Shown: positions 1-5,463, counted from the first letter of the stretch. The stretch is DNA of 6,009 nt from Omnitrophica bacterium GWA2_52_8 (GCA_001804025.1 MHFC01000109.1:19014-25022); one strand, 5' to 3'. Notes: a model not told the origin generated them from the sequence alone. Translations and numbers: made by a program.

Positions 1-737
1 AGCGAGTCTGCCGTAACCCCGGAATTGCGGGAATCGCTGCTGACGGGCGCCCCCGTATTCCGGTCGCCGTTGATGGTCGGAAATCGATAATCCGTATACT
101 GATGGGTCGATAAATTCTCCGCCCTGACATGGAAATAGCGTTTGTCTGTCTGATTATAAGTGCCGACGTTGACATGCCACCTGCCATAGGCGTCAATGTC
201 GCTTTGCTTCAGTTCGTACTGGCTGAACCCTCCGGACGCTGCACCGTCAATCATGATGTTAATGGAATATTTCTCAACGGCCGAGCCCATGATGGAAATA
301 TCCCCGGAGACAACGCCGTGCAGTGTATACGAACAGGTTGCGCTTGTCGGTGTCGCACAGACCTTGGTATAAGTCACGCTTCCGAGATTCAAACTGTCCG
401 AGCGCGTGTAGCCAAATCCCGGTTTTCCGAAATCTTCCAGATCGTTATAATGGCTACGGCTGTTGCTGTCGCCGCTCGCGCCGCTGAGAGCACCGGACAT
501 TAAACCGTTCTGACCATTGGGGACTGTGGTTCCTGATTGCTGGGCCGCCGTATTTGGGTCAACGCCAGGCTGCTGCGGATTATTCGGATCTTCCAAGCCG
601 GGAATGCTTGCATAAGCAAGCGGCTGCGGGGAAACGCCCGTATAGGAGACAATTTGTACGCACAAAAAGATTGCCATGGCTTTTCTGAAGCCGGTCCATA
701 GAGCGCTTCCTTGTTTTTCGTGGCATCTTTGCGTCAT
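1..737 (-). CDS. Secreted/surface protein, N-terminal part (runs off left edge)
   Basis: This is an open frame of 245 codons with no stop before the window edge, read from ATG at 737. The start has only a weak GAAAG Shine-Dalgarno 10 nt upstream, but an in-frame TAA lies a few codons before it. A second in-frame ATG at 677 (residue 21) is the alternative start. Residues 1-20 are polar and basic. Residues 21-36 are hydrophobic and lead to an AYA-S junction near 43/44, so this looks like a Sec signal peptide with a long n-region. Residues 45-105 are low-complexity and rich in P, N, Q, S and G, like a linker or stalk. From about 110 the sequence alternates polar and hydrophobic residues, as in beta-sandwich surface domains, with two cysteines at 127 and 135. 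I recognise no named family. Export is well supported, and a cell-surface role is inference. Confidence 0.75.
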   Translation of the reverse strand, partial: MTQRCHEKQGSALWTGFRKAMAIFLCVQIVSYTGVSPQPLAYASIPGLEDPNNPQQPGVDPNTAAQQSGTTVPNGQNGLMSGALSGASGDSNSRSHYNDLEDFGKPGFGYTRSDSLNLGSVTYTKVCATPTSATCSYTLHGVVSGDISIMGSAVEKYSINIMIDGAASGGFSQYELKQSDIDAYGRWHVNVGTYNQTDKRYFHVRAENLSTHQYTDYRFPTINGDRNTGAPVSSDSRNSGVTADS

Positions 738-1066
738 AAAGGGATTGCTTTCTAAATAAATTTAATAAGTGTTTGCTAAACATTTAAAATATATCTCCTA
801 GACTGCTTGCTTTCAATGAAGAAGTCTGAAATTTTAGTTTTATTTAGTGAGGATGCGATTTTAAGCAATGATTGCTATATTATGCTATGTTTTTGGGCCC
901 TTTTTACTCATGTTGTTTGCCCATAAAACAGTTTATTCGCGGCTGGCGGCGCGCCCAAGCGGTGCATGTATACACGCTTACAAGGGCGGTTGGCGTGGTG
1001 TCCGTACGGTGGAGTTTCTGGTCATTGACCCGGGAAAATTTGCAACCTTCTTTGGGAAGGGACTCT
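738..1066. other. Intergenic region with no supported gene
   Basis: These 329 bases lie between two minus-strand genes. They hold the promoter at 788-816 and a 6-bp inverted repeat AGCAAT-G-ATTGCT (864-876). A weak 5-bp hairpin (CCTTC/GAAGG, 1046-1060) lies 6 bases beyond the stop of the upstream gene. On the minus strand it is followed by TTGCAAATTTT, so it may be a poor terminator. Open frames here lack ribosome binding sites and protein-like composition. The right half is GC-richer than the AT-rich left half. Confidence 0.6.
788..816 (-). promoter_or_regulatory. Sigma70-like promoter for the left-edge secreted protein
   Basis: Read on the minus strand, TTGAAA (816-811) and TATATT (793-788) are separated by exactly 17 bases, and each matches the sigma70 consensus at 5 of 6 positions. 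Transcription would start near 781, giving a leader of about 44 nt before the ATG at 737. If this promoter is used, the AGGAG at 799-795 and the nearby ATG at 783 are not usefully in the transcript, which argues for 737 as the true start. Confidence 0.5.
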
Positions 1067-1588
1067 TTAAGTTGTTTTGGTTTCTGCTTCACGGCGCAAT
1101 TTGTTAATGCCGTAAAGCTTTTCCCCGAGCACTTCTTGGGCCAGGGCTTCTTTTTCCTGCCCGTTATAGTAATCATATTCCATCACAGCCGTAATCTTGA
1201 GGAGTGTCGGTAAAGGCAGGTTTGCCATGTCCGGATTTCCTGTTATGAGCTGGCTCATTTTTTCCACGTAGAATTCCGCCGGCTGCATCATTGCGACATT
1301 TTCGCGTTTCCGGAACAATTCTTCCATGCTTCGCACGGCAAAGATCTTGTCGTTCGACGGCAGCTCCGGCCATGATTTCGTGCTCTGCATAAGCGCATCC
1401 AGTTTTTGCTGGATGTCCTGGGAAGGCATGATCGCCTTAACGCTCTGCTCCAGCGCCGGCATCGTCGCCGCATCTACCGAGGGGTTGGTGTTGCCGCTTG
1501 ATAAAGAAAGCCTCGAGACCGTCATGGCCGTGACAATATTGGTTGCCACTAACAGCACTCCTAAAATCACCGCCGATTTTGGCGTCAT
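1067..1588 (-). CDS. Membrane-anchored protein of unknown function, 173 aa
   Basis: The ATG at 1588 is preceded by a strong GGAGG (1598-1594) with 5-nt spacing, so the start is secure, and the frame ends at TAA. Residues 1-4 carry one lysine. Residues 6-22 form one hydrophobic segment (AVILGVLLVATNIVTAM), which fits a signal peptide or an N-terminal anchor, with the rest outside the inner membrane. Residues 45-115 and 125-170 are rich in charged and amphipathic stretches, suggesting a small helical domain. The C-terminus is very polar (RREAETKTT). I recognise no catalytic motif or named family. The gene lies 38 nt downstream of the cyclophilin lipoprotein gene on the same strand with no terminator visible between them. 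Co-transcription, and a shared role in the cell envelope, is a reasonable inference. Confidence 0.8.
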   Translation of the reverse strand: MTPKSAVILGVLLVATNIVTAMTVSRLSLSSGNTNPSVDAATMPALEQSVKAIMPSQDIQQKLDALMQSTKSWPELPSNDKIFAVRSMEELFRKRENVAMMQPAEFYVEKMSQLITGNPDMANLPLPTLLKITAVMEYDYYNGQEKEALAQEVLGEKLYGINKLRREAETKTT

Positions 1589-1626
1589 AAAAACCTCCGC
1601 TGGAATCTTGATTGTTTTGTTAGGTT

Positions 1627-2292
1627 TTAAGTCTGCTTGAAATCATCCGCAATGATTACCGATTTCATCTCAATGGTTTCCAGGGGTTTATCCTGAGAAT
1701 CCCTGGCCGCTTGTTCAATTTTCTTTACGGTTTCCATCCCCGATGTGACGCGGCCGAACACGCTATGACGGCCGTCCAGCCAGGGTGTGGGGACGGTTGT
1801 AATGAAAAACTGACTGCCGTTTGTATTCGGACCGGAATTCGCCATGGATAAGATACCGGGCCGGTCATGCTTCAAATTGGGCGAGAACTCATCAGCAAAT
1901 TTGTATCCCGGGCCCCCGCGCCCCGTGCCGGTAGGGTCTCCGGTTTGAATCATAAATTCAGGAATCACGCGGTGAAAAATAATCCCGTTATAGAAGCCCT
2001 CGCGGGTCAGCCGGACAAAGTTTTCAACGGTTTTAGGCGTTTCAGCCGGATAAAGTTCGGCTTCAATATCCCCCAATGTTGTTTCAATCTTGATCCGGAC
2101 CACGTCGGACTGTTTGATCTGCTCCTCCTCAGCTTTGCTTTGCGCTTTCAAATTTTCCCTGACCTCTTCCGAGTACGCTTCTTGATCAACCGCGGGGCTT
2201 GTTGCGGTTTCGGGCGTCTGCCTCGAACGGGACGTGGCGCATCCCAAAAATATACCGGCTAAAAGGACGTAAGTCATGTATCGGTATTTCAT
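1627..2292 (-). CDS. Cyclophilin-type peptidyl-prolyl cis-trans isomerase, predicted lipoprotein
   Basis: The predicted function is cis-trans isomerisation of proline peptide bonds to help exported proteins fold. The 221-aa protein begins with a lipoprotein signal whose lipobox-like FLGC places the lipidated cysteine at residue 18. A charged, coiled-coil-prone spacer (about 36-62) follows, then a full cyclophilin domain (about 65-218). Visible family hallmarks are [14 protein letters not shown] at the start, [19 protein letters not shown] with the expected catalytic arginine at 108, the stretch around 148-163 ending in SQFFI, and [12 protein letters not shown] (171-182), which carries the tryptophan that lines the active site in this family. 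I chose ATG 2292 over the longer ATG 2310 because AAGGAG sits 6 nt before it; starting at 2310 would put that site inside the gene. It heads a probable operon with the 173-aa gene. The family assignment is firm, and the exact physiological substrate is unknown. Confidence 0.95.
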   Translation of the reverse strand: MKYRYMTYVLLAGIFLGCATSRSRQTPETATSPAVDQEAYSEEVRENLKAQSKAEEEQIKQSDVVRIKIETTLGDIEAELYPAETPKTVENFVRLTREGFYNGIIFHRVIPEFMIQTGDPTGTGRGGPGYKFADEFSPNLKHDRPGILSMANSGPNTNGSQFFITTVPTPWLDGRHSVFGRVTSGMETVKKIEQAARDSQDKPLETIEMKSVIIADDFKQT

Positions 2293-2298
2293 GGACAG

Positions 2299-2304
2299 CT
2301 CCTT
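2299..2304 (-). promoter_or_regulatory. Ribosome binding site that fixes the cyclophilin start
   Basis: AAGGAG on the minus strand lies 6 nt before the ATG at 2292. It would lie inside the coding sequence if the in-frame ATG at 2310 were used, and the extra six residues would also lengthen the lipoprotein signal. It therefore favours the shorter protein. Confidence 0.8.
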
Positions 2305-2577
2305 AATCATAATGTTTATGCAATGCTTCCATTTACGGCTATTTTCGCATTTGGTTGATTATCATACTCCAGCGCTGCCGCAGAATCTACGGCTCTTTCC
2401 CTGCTCTCTTCAGCAAACTTTCCGATTCTGAATATTTGCTATCCCATATTTTAAGCTGCAAAACAGCTGATTTGCAGGCCATATCCCACTTTTTGTTATT
2501 GCTTGCCGTATAAGCAGATTACGTCTCCCGTCAAAACCAGTGTCGCCTGCCGGCCGTCTCCGCACCAACAGTTTGGT

Positions 2578-2613
2578 AAATGATGGCTGTTGATAGCACG
2601 TCAAATGATGGCT
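2578..2613 (+). repeat. 11-bp direct repeat upstream of the promoter
   Basis: AAATGATGGCT occurs perfectly twice, at 2578-2588 and 2603-2613, with start-to-start spacing of 25 bp. The second copy runs into the -35 box and is also part of a 5-bp inverted repeat, GTCAA (2600-2604) / TTGAC (2613-2617). This is a possible operator, with no known regulator assigned. Confidence 0.4.
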
Positions 2614-2640
2614 TGACGCTTTCGCAGCATCCATTAATAT
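2613..2640 (+). promoter_or_regulatory. Candidate sigma70-like promoter of the HTTM gene pair
   Basis: TTGACG (2613-2618, 5 of 6 to consensus) is followed after 16 bases by TAATAT (2635-2640, 4 of 6). Transcription would start near 2647, leaving a leader of about 38 nt before the ATG at 2685. The -35 box overlaps the last base of the second copy of an 11-bp direct repeat, which is where an activator or repressor would be expected to bind. Confidence 0.4.
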
Positions 2641-2684
2641 GAGCGCGGGAATGTTTCTCTGCGCGGATTCCGACGAGGTGTTTT

Positions 2685-3119
2685 ATGAAGCTTACCGGTA
2701 AAACCCGGCTTTCGATTTTCGTTGTATTGTGGCTCGCGCTGCTGCACTACTCCACAGCGGCTGTTTATCTTCCGCAATCACCGAAGATTCCGATGCTTTT
2801 TCCGTATTCGGGATGGACTATGTTTTATAAAATTGCCAACGGCTGGTTTACTGCCGAAGTTTACGGGCTCGATACCGGCGGAAAAGCTGTTCCCATCGAT
2901 CCTTACCGTATCTTTGAAACGCCTTATGCCGGAATTGACCGCGTAAAACGTAATGGCCTGGCTACCGTGCTGAGCTCTTATCGTAAAGATGCTTTTTGCG
3001 GTTATTTGCGCCGCCGTTTTCCCGAATTCTCGGATTTTTCGGTTATGGGTATCCGGCACCGGCAGCTCGCGCCGGAATTATCCGCCAAAGAATACATAAG
3101 CACCTCTTACCGTTGTTGA
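2685..3119 (+). CDS. Small membrane-anchored protein preceding the HTTM gene, 144 aa
   Basis: The ATG at 2685 follows GAGGTG with a 4-6 nt gap, so the start is convincing. Residues 1-8 are basic and residues 9-28 form one strong hydrophobic segment (IFVVLWLALLHYSTAAVYL), so the protein is probably anchored by its N-terminus or exported. Directly after this come MLFPYSGWTMFYKIANGW (37-54) and AEVYGLDTGGKAVPIDPYRI (57-76). They suggest a short beta-rich extracytoplasmic domain in which a Gly-rich turn leads into a Pro/Asp-Pro motif. The C-terminal third is rich in Arg and Tyr and ends in Cys 144. I do not recognise a named family. It lies on the same strand as the HTTM gene and 207 nt before it. 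The pairing, and an FP-x-SGW-x-MF type segment following a single membrane helix, make a partner role of the HTTM protein likely, but that is inference. Confidence 0.8.
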   Translation: MKLTGKTRLSIFVVLWLALLHYSTAAVYLPQSPKIPMLFPYSGWTMFYKIANGWFTAEVYGLDTGGKAVPIDPYRIFETPYAGIDRVKRNGLATVLSSYRKDAFCGYLRRRFPEFSDFSVMGIRHRQLAPELSAKEYISTSYRC

Positions 3120-3168
3120 AGCTTGAACAACACGGCCTCTTTCCCGGCCGGACAGAAAGGAACATACG

Positions 3169-3209
3169 CCCGTAGGGGACAGACAGTGAAATATTGTGTC
3201 CCCTATGGG
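3169..3209. repeat. REP-like long hairpin (13-bp stem)
   Basis: CCCGTAGGGGACA (3169-3181) pairs with TGTCCCCTATGGG (3197-3209) over 13 positions, with one G-T wobble and a 15-nt loop. Palindromes with a TAGGGGACA / TGTCCCCTA core are a familiar kind of dispersed intergenic element in many bacteria and are often linked to REP-associated tyrosine transposases. That link is from general knowledge and no transposase gene is in this window. No T-run follows, so it is not an intrinsic terminator. Confidence 0.6.
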
Positions 3210-3314
3210 AAGCACGCCGCCGGCGGGCGCCTGCCACTTCATACAGTTCTTGCCTCTTGTTGTCCAAATGATTTTATCGGAGATCACAGTTTTGTTGGAT
3301 GTTTTTAATAAAAT

Positions 3315-3319
3315 AAGGA
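3315..3319 (+). promoter_or_regulatory. Ribosome binding site that fixes a GTG start
   Basis: AAGGA ends 7 nt before the GTG at 3327 but only 1 nt before the in-frame TTG at 3321. Normal spacing therefore selects the GTG. Confidence 0.75.
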
Positions 3320-3326
3320 TTTGACC

Positions 3327-4205
3327 GTGATTTCCTTCTGGAACCGTTTATTTTTTCGCGAAGAGTCTTCCGCATCTCTTTCGGTTTTCCGCATCTGGAC
3401 CGGGGTTGCGCTGGCCGTTCATTTGTTTCCGTCGCTGATTTGGCTCCGCGAAAATTATCTTGCCTCCGGTTACCACGACCCCGATCCGGATTTTTTTCCG
3501 GCCCGGATTCTCAATGCCGCGGGCCTGACGCCTGATATGCTGGTCTGGATCATGGCCGCCGTTTGTTTGACGGCATGGGCCGGGTTTATTTCGGGATACC
3601 GGTACCGCGTTTCGTGCTGGCTGCTGATTGCCTCCTGTTATTTTTTCATGGCCGTCAATGCTTACCACCTGCGGTCGCTCGCCTGGCACGTTGTTCTGAT
3701 AACGCTTATCCCGCTCGCCGTGACCCCGTATCCTGCGGATTATTTTTCGCTCGATGCAAAATTTAACCCTCGGCCGCCGCGCAGCCTCCGGCCGATCGTG
3801 ATCAAGCGTCTTTTGCAAGTCCAGGTTATGTGTATTTATTTTTACAGCGGTTTTTCGAAAATCAACCCGGGAGACTGGCTCGAAAAAAATCCGATTTACT
3901 ATCTCATGCACTATCCCTACGGATCGACGGTCCGGGAGTTTTGGGGCAGAAACTTTTTGGCAGATCATCCGCAGATTTGTTACGGAACTGGAATTGCCGT
4001 GGTGTTGACCGAACTGCTGTTGCCGTTCGGACTTGCTTTCCGGAAAACCCGGCACGCCACCGTTTTGATAGCGGCTCTCATGCACCTCGGGTTTTCACTG
4101 ACGCTGCACGTCGAAATGTCCTTTTTGCTGATCTTCTGGGCGTATTTGTTTTTGTTCCTGGACCTGCCAAAGAAAGCCGCAGCGCCTATGCGGGCCGCGG
4201 TTTGA
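3327..4205 (+). CDS. HTTM domain membrane protein (vitamin K-dependent gamma-carboxylase-like)
   Basis: This 292-aa integral membrane protein belongs, by pattern, to the HTTM / VKG-carboxylase-like superfamily. Hydrophobic segments lie near residues 20-40, 70-92, 96-113, 117-136, 163-177, 220-238, 244-262 and 264-280. The early SLSVFRIWTGVALAVHLF and the central VQVMCIYFYSGFSKINPGDW (165-184) are the diagnostic parts. In this family the SG-x-x-K-x-x-x-x-x-W core, here with Lys 178 and Trp 184, follows a membrane helix. The extracytoplasmic loop with DPDPDFFP (51-58) precedes the second helix. Eukaryotic gamma-carboxylases are far larger and have a lumenal domain that is absent here, so carboxylase activity should not be assumed. 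Bacterial members are mostly uncharacterised. GTG 3327 is preferred over TTG 3321 on ribosome-binding-site spacing. It probably works with the small anchored protein encoded just upstream. Confidence 0.88.
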   Translation: MISFWNRLFFREESSASLSVFRIWTGVALAVHLFPSLIWLRENYLASGYHDPDPDFFPARILNAAGLTPDMLVWIMAAVCLTAWAGFISGYRYRVSCWLLIASCYFFMAVNAYHLRSLAWHVVLITLIPLAVTPYPADYFSLDAKFNPRPPRSLRPIVIKRLLQVQVMCIYFYSGFSKINPGDWLEKNPIYYLMHYPYGSTVREFWGRNFLADHPQICYGTGIAVVLTELLLPFGLAFRKTRHATVLIAALMHLGFSLTLHVEMSFLLIFWAYLFLFLDLPKKAAAPMRAAV

Positions 4206-4462
4206 GTCCCCCTTGAACTTTTAACTGCGGAAATCCAGCAAAATTGGCATTGCGAACTCTACCCAACAAAAGAAGGATTGCGAAAATTAATCGTCGTAAG
4301 TCTTTTAGCAGCAAGGAACTTCATTTTCAGAGTGTTCGCAATCTCAATTTCGTTAGGTATCGTTGGTGCTTTCGGCGGATTATCGCCTCCTGGCAGGAAG
4401 GGGCTAACTCCAAGCGGTCACGATAATCTTCATACGAGTCACAAACACTTATGAAATCGCTT

Positions 4463-4505
4463 CTGAGTAACAGCGCATAAGTCTTTTAATGTTTAGACAT
4501 CCCCG
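4463..4505 (+). repeat. 43-bp intergenic repeat, copy 1
   Basis: This segment matches 5886-5928 at 38 of 43 positions without gaps and in the same orientation. It begins CTGAGTAACAGC, contains the invariant core CATAAGTCTTTTAATGT, and ends in CCCCG, which can pair with CGGGG at 4529-4533. The bases before it, CGCT (4458-4461), can pair with AGCG (4472-4475). The core TAAGTCTTTTA also occurs once more at 4297-4307. Confidence 0.75.
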
Positions 4506-4528
4506 GCTTGTTTTTCATTAAACCAGCA

Positions 4529-4568
4529 CGGGGAAGTACGAGGGCCAATAAAGCCCTCGTCATCCCCG
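4529..4568. repeat. Composite hairpin with two-part stem
   Basis: An outer stem CGGGGA (4529-4534) / TCCCCG (4563-4568) encloses a perfect 8-bp inner stem ACGAGGGC (4538-4545) / GCCCTCGT (4553-4560) with the loop CAATAAA. The outer right arm is shared with the next hairpin, so the two cannot form at once. No T-tract follows, so it is not an intrinsic terminator. Confidence 0.65.
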
Positions 4569-4657
4569 AATGCTTGTGTCGGGGATCCAGGAAATTGTGA
4601 CTGCCCGCCTCAGCCTGAGGCTGATCCGCCTTTGGCGGAAAAAACATGCGGAATGAC
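4559..4657. mobile_element. MITE-like palindromic element with terminal inverted repeats
   Basis: The element starts with GTCATCCCCG (4559-4568) and ends with CGGAATGAC (4649-4657), an imperfect terminal inverted repeat. Inside are three hairpins: ATCCCCGA/TCGGGGAT with loop ATGCTTGTG (4562-4586), GCCTCA/TGAGGC (4607-4621) and TCCGCC/GGCGGA with a TTT loop (4625-4639). The GTCAT-CCCG ... CGGGGATCCAGG phrase is typical of dispersed non-coding intergenic repeats in many environmental bacterial genomes. It carries no transposase, so mobility would depend on one elsewhere. The limits are inferred from the inverted repeats only. Confidence 0.5.
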
Positions 4658-4798
4658 AGCGCACAAATATCAAAAAACTTTTGAACGATTACTTGGCATG
4701 AAAAACCCTTCCCTACATACTCCTGCTCCCGCACAGTCTCTGGGATAGGTCACACACAAACAAAAACCCTCAAGTAATTTTTAGCGCCAGCCGATATT

Positions 4799-4828
4799 TT
4801 GCTATAAATTGATCGATTATAGTATATA
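4799..4828 (+). promoter_or_regulatory. Candidate promoter with overlapping inverted repeat
   Basis: TTGCTA (4799-4804) and TATATA (4823-4828) are 18 bases apart in a very AT-rich stretch, each matching sigma70 boxes at 4 of 6 positions. A 6-bp inverted repeat, CTATAA (4802-4807) / TTATAG (4817-4822), fills the spacer and could be an operator. Transcription would begin about 90 nt before the ATG at 4922. Confidence 0.35.
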
Positions 4829-4908
4829 AAATGCTTTGGAGATCTCTTTCTGGCATGTGTTTTCTGACCTTACCCGGAAGGATTAGCCAAATCCAAACAA
4901 CCGAAAAT

Positions 4909-4915
4909 GAAGGAG
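4909..4915 (+). promoter_or_regulatory. Ribosome binding site that fixes the start at 4922
   Basis: GAAGGAG lies 6 nt before the ATG at 4922. The in-frame ATG at 4907 overlaps this site and has no ribosome binding site of its own, so the shorter protein is preferred. The shorter form also begins with a textbook signal peptide. Confidence 0.85.
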
Positions 4916-4921
4916 CTTCAA

Positions 4922-5446
4922 ATGAAACAATTTATTACCGCCATTCTCATCATGGCTCTGGGCATTGCCATGCCGTCCGCTGTTTTCGCAAATGTGCTGA
5001 ACAAGGACGGTTCCGTTGATTCCACCCAAAGCCACGTAAAAAGTACGGACTGGAATACCGGTCTCGGCCGGCATGATGCCGTAATCCGTTGGGCAGCGGG
5101 TGAAAACTATTGGCTAAAGACGGTCGGTATGTTTGGCCGCGGTGCGAGCAACACTCTGGCCGGCTGGTCGGAATTTTTCATTCAACCCGTTAACTGGTCC
5201 AAAAACAGCCCGGTAGTTGTCGGACAGATCAACGGGCTGGTCATGGGGCTCACGATGGGTACGCTGCGTACGGCAAGCGGCATCCTTGATCTGGCTACAT
5301 GCTGGATACCTTTCTGGCGCGGTATTCCGATGGGCAAACCCGCGCTTGGGCTGAAAAATGTCCATACGTATGAGACCATCGAAGACGCGGAAGCCTATGA
5401 TCAGTCCACGAAAGAATATTTCTTCAAGGACGAAACATTTATTTAA
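4922..5446 (+). CDS. Exported protein resembling exosortase system-associated TIGR04073 family
   Basis: The 174-aa product starts with a clear Sec signal peptide: Lys 2, a hydrophobic core at residues 4-17 and a predicted cut after SAVFA at 23. The mature part resembles the TIGR04073 family, found in genomes that carry exosortase-type protein sorting. Matching traits are FGRGASNTLAGWSE (71-84), then a Gly-rich hydrophobic stretch from GQINGLVMGLTMGTLRTASG (101-120) into ILDLATCWIPFW (121-132). That stretch resembles an amphipathic or membrane-associated helix pair. The tail (140-174) is acidic and aromatic (ETIEDAEAY, KEYFFKD). It is somewhat longer than I expect for the family. No exosortase or PEP-CTERM protein is visible in this window. 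The biochemical role of the family is unknown, and the assignment rests on remembered pattern rather than a search. It is transcribed alone, with its own promoter region and a strong terminator. Confidence 0.7.
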   Translation: MKQFITAILIMALGIAMPSAVFANVLNKDGSVDSTQSHVKSTDWNTGLGRHDAVIRWAAGENYWLKTVGMFGRGASNTLAGWSEFFIQPVNWSKNSPVVVGQINGLVMGLTMGTLRTASGILDLATCWIPFWRGIPMGKPALGLKNVHTYETIEDAEAYDQSTKEYFFKDETFI

Positions 5447-5463
5447 GCGCTGACGCAACACCA

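Larger units (their letters stand above)
2293..2684. other. Divergent intergenic region
   Basis: These 392 bases separate the minus-strand cyclophilin gene from the plus-strand pair starting at 2685, so both transcription units should have their promoters here. A plausible plus-strand promoter and an 11-bp direct repeat lie at 2578-2640. For the minus strand only a weak candidate is visible: a TATGAT at about 2363-2368 without a convincing -35 box. The middle part (about 2400-2570) shows no gene, RNA or repeat that I can name. Confidence 0.55.
3120..3326. other. Spacer between the small membrane protein and HTTM genes
   Basis: These 207 bases contain a run of palindromes and no open frame with a ribosome binding site: CGGCC/GGCCG around 3133-3150, the long hairpin at 3169-3209, and the perfect 10-bp palindrome CCGCCGGCGG at 3217-3226. 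The last 80 bases are AT-rich and could hold a second promoter for the HTTM gene, but I see no clear -35/-10 pair. No T-tract follows any of the hairpins, so transcription from 2613 probably continues through. Confidence 0.5.
4206..4921. other. Long repeat-rich spacer between HTTM and the TIGR04073-like gene
   Basis: No gene is firmly supported in these 716 bases. From left to right they hold an open stretch in the HTTM frame up to TGA 4452-4454, the first copy of a 43-bp repeat (4463-4505), a cluster of GC-rich hairpins (4529-4657), a featureless part (about 4660-4790) and an AT-rich promoter region (4799-4828). No hairpin here is followed by a T-run, so no intrinsic terminator for the HTTM gene can be pointed out. 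Confidence 0.55.

Noticed and set aside
129..503. Plus-strand 124-codon open frame
   Set aside because: It lies antisense to the left-edge secreted protein, which has a signal peptide and good composition; this frame has odd Cys/Ala/Arg-rich runs and no ribosome binding site.
580..783. Minus-strand 67-codon frame with an AGGAG upstream
   Set aside because: It overlaps the start of the secreted protein in another frame, is rich in Arg/Lys/Cys, and its ATG sits at or next to the predicted transcription start of the 788-816 promoter.
864..876. Palindrome AGCAAT-G-ATTGCT as an operator
   Set aside because: It is only 6 bp per arm, about 50 bp from the nearest promoter box, in AT-rich DNA; too weak to call.
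868..1213. Overlapping plus-strand frames of 79 and 113 codons and a minus-strand frame at 904-1176
   Set aside because: None has a convincing ribosome binding site. They overlap each other and the well-supported 173-aa gene, so they look like chance frames.
2410..2634. Minus-strand 74-codon frame in the divergent region
   Set aside because: No Shine-Dalgarno, no signal peptide or recognisable motif, and it would cover the promoter and direct repeat of the plus-strand genes.
3348..4085. Minus-strand 245-codon frame
   Set aside because: It is the antisense shadow of the HTTM gene, and its Arg/Gln/Gly/Pro-rich product is typical of the reverse frame of a membrane protein gene.
4244..4426. Plus-strand 60-codon frame starting at TTG
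   Set aside because: No ribosome binding site and a very Arg/Lys/Ser-rich product; the same bases are also open in the HTTM frame, which looks more protein-like.
4625..4644. TCCGCC-TTT-GGCGGA hairpin followed by AAAAAA as a terminator
   Set aside because: For the plus strand the hairpin is followed by A residues, and on the minus strand the T residues precede the stem, so it fits an intrinsic terminator in neither direction.
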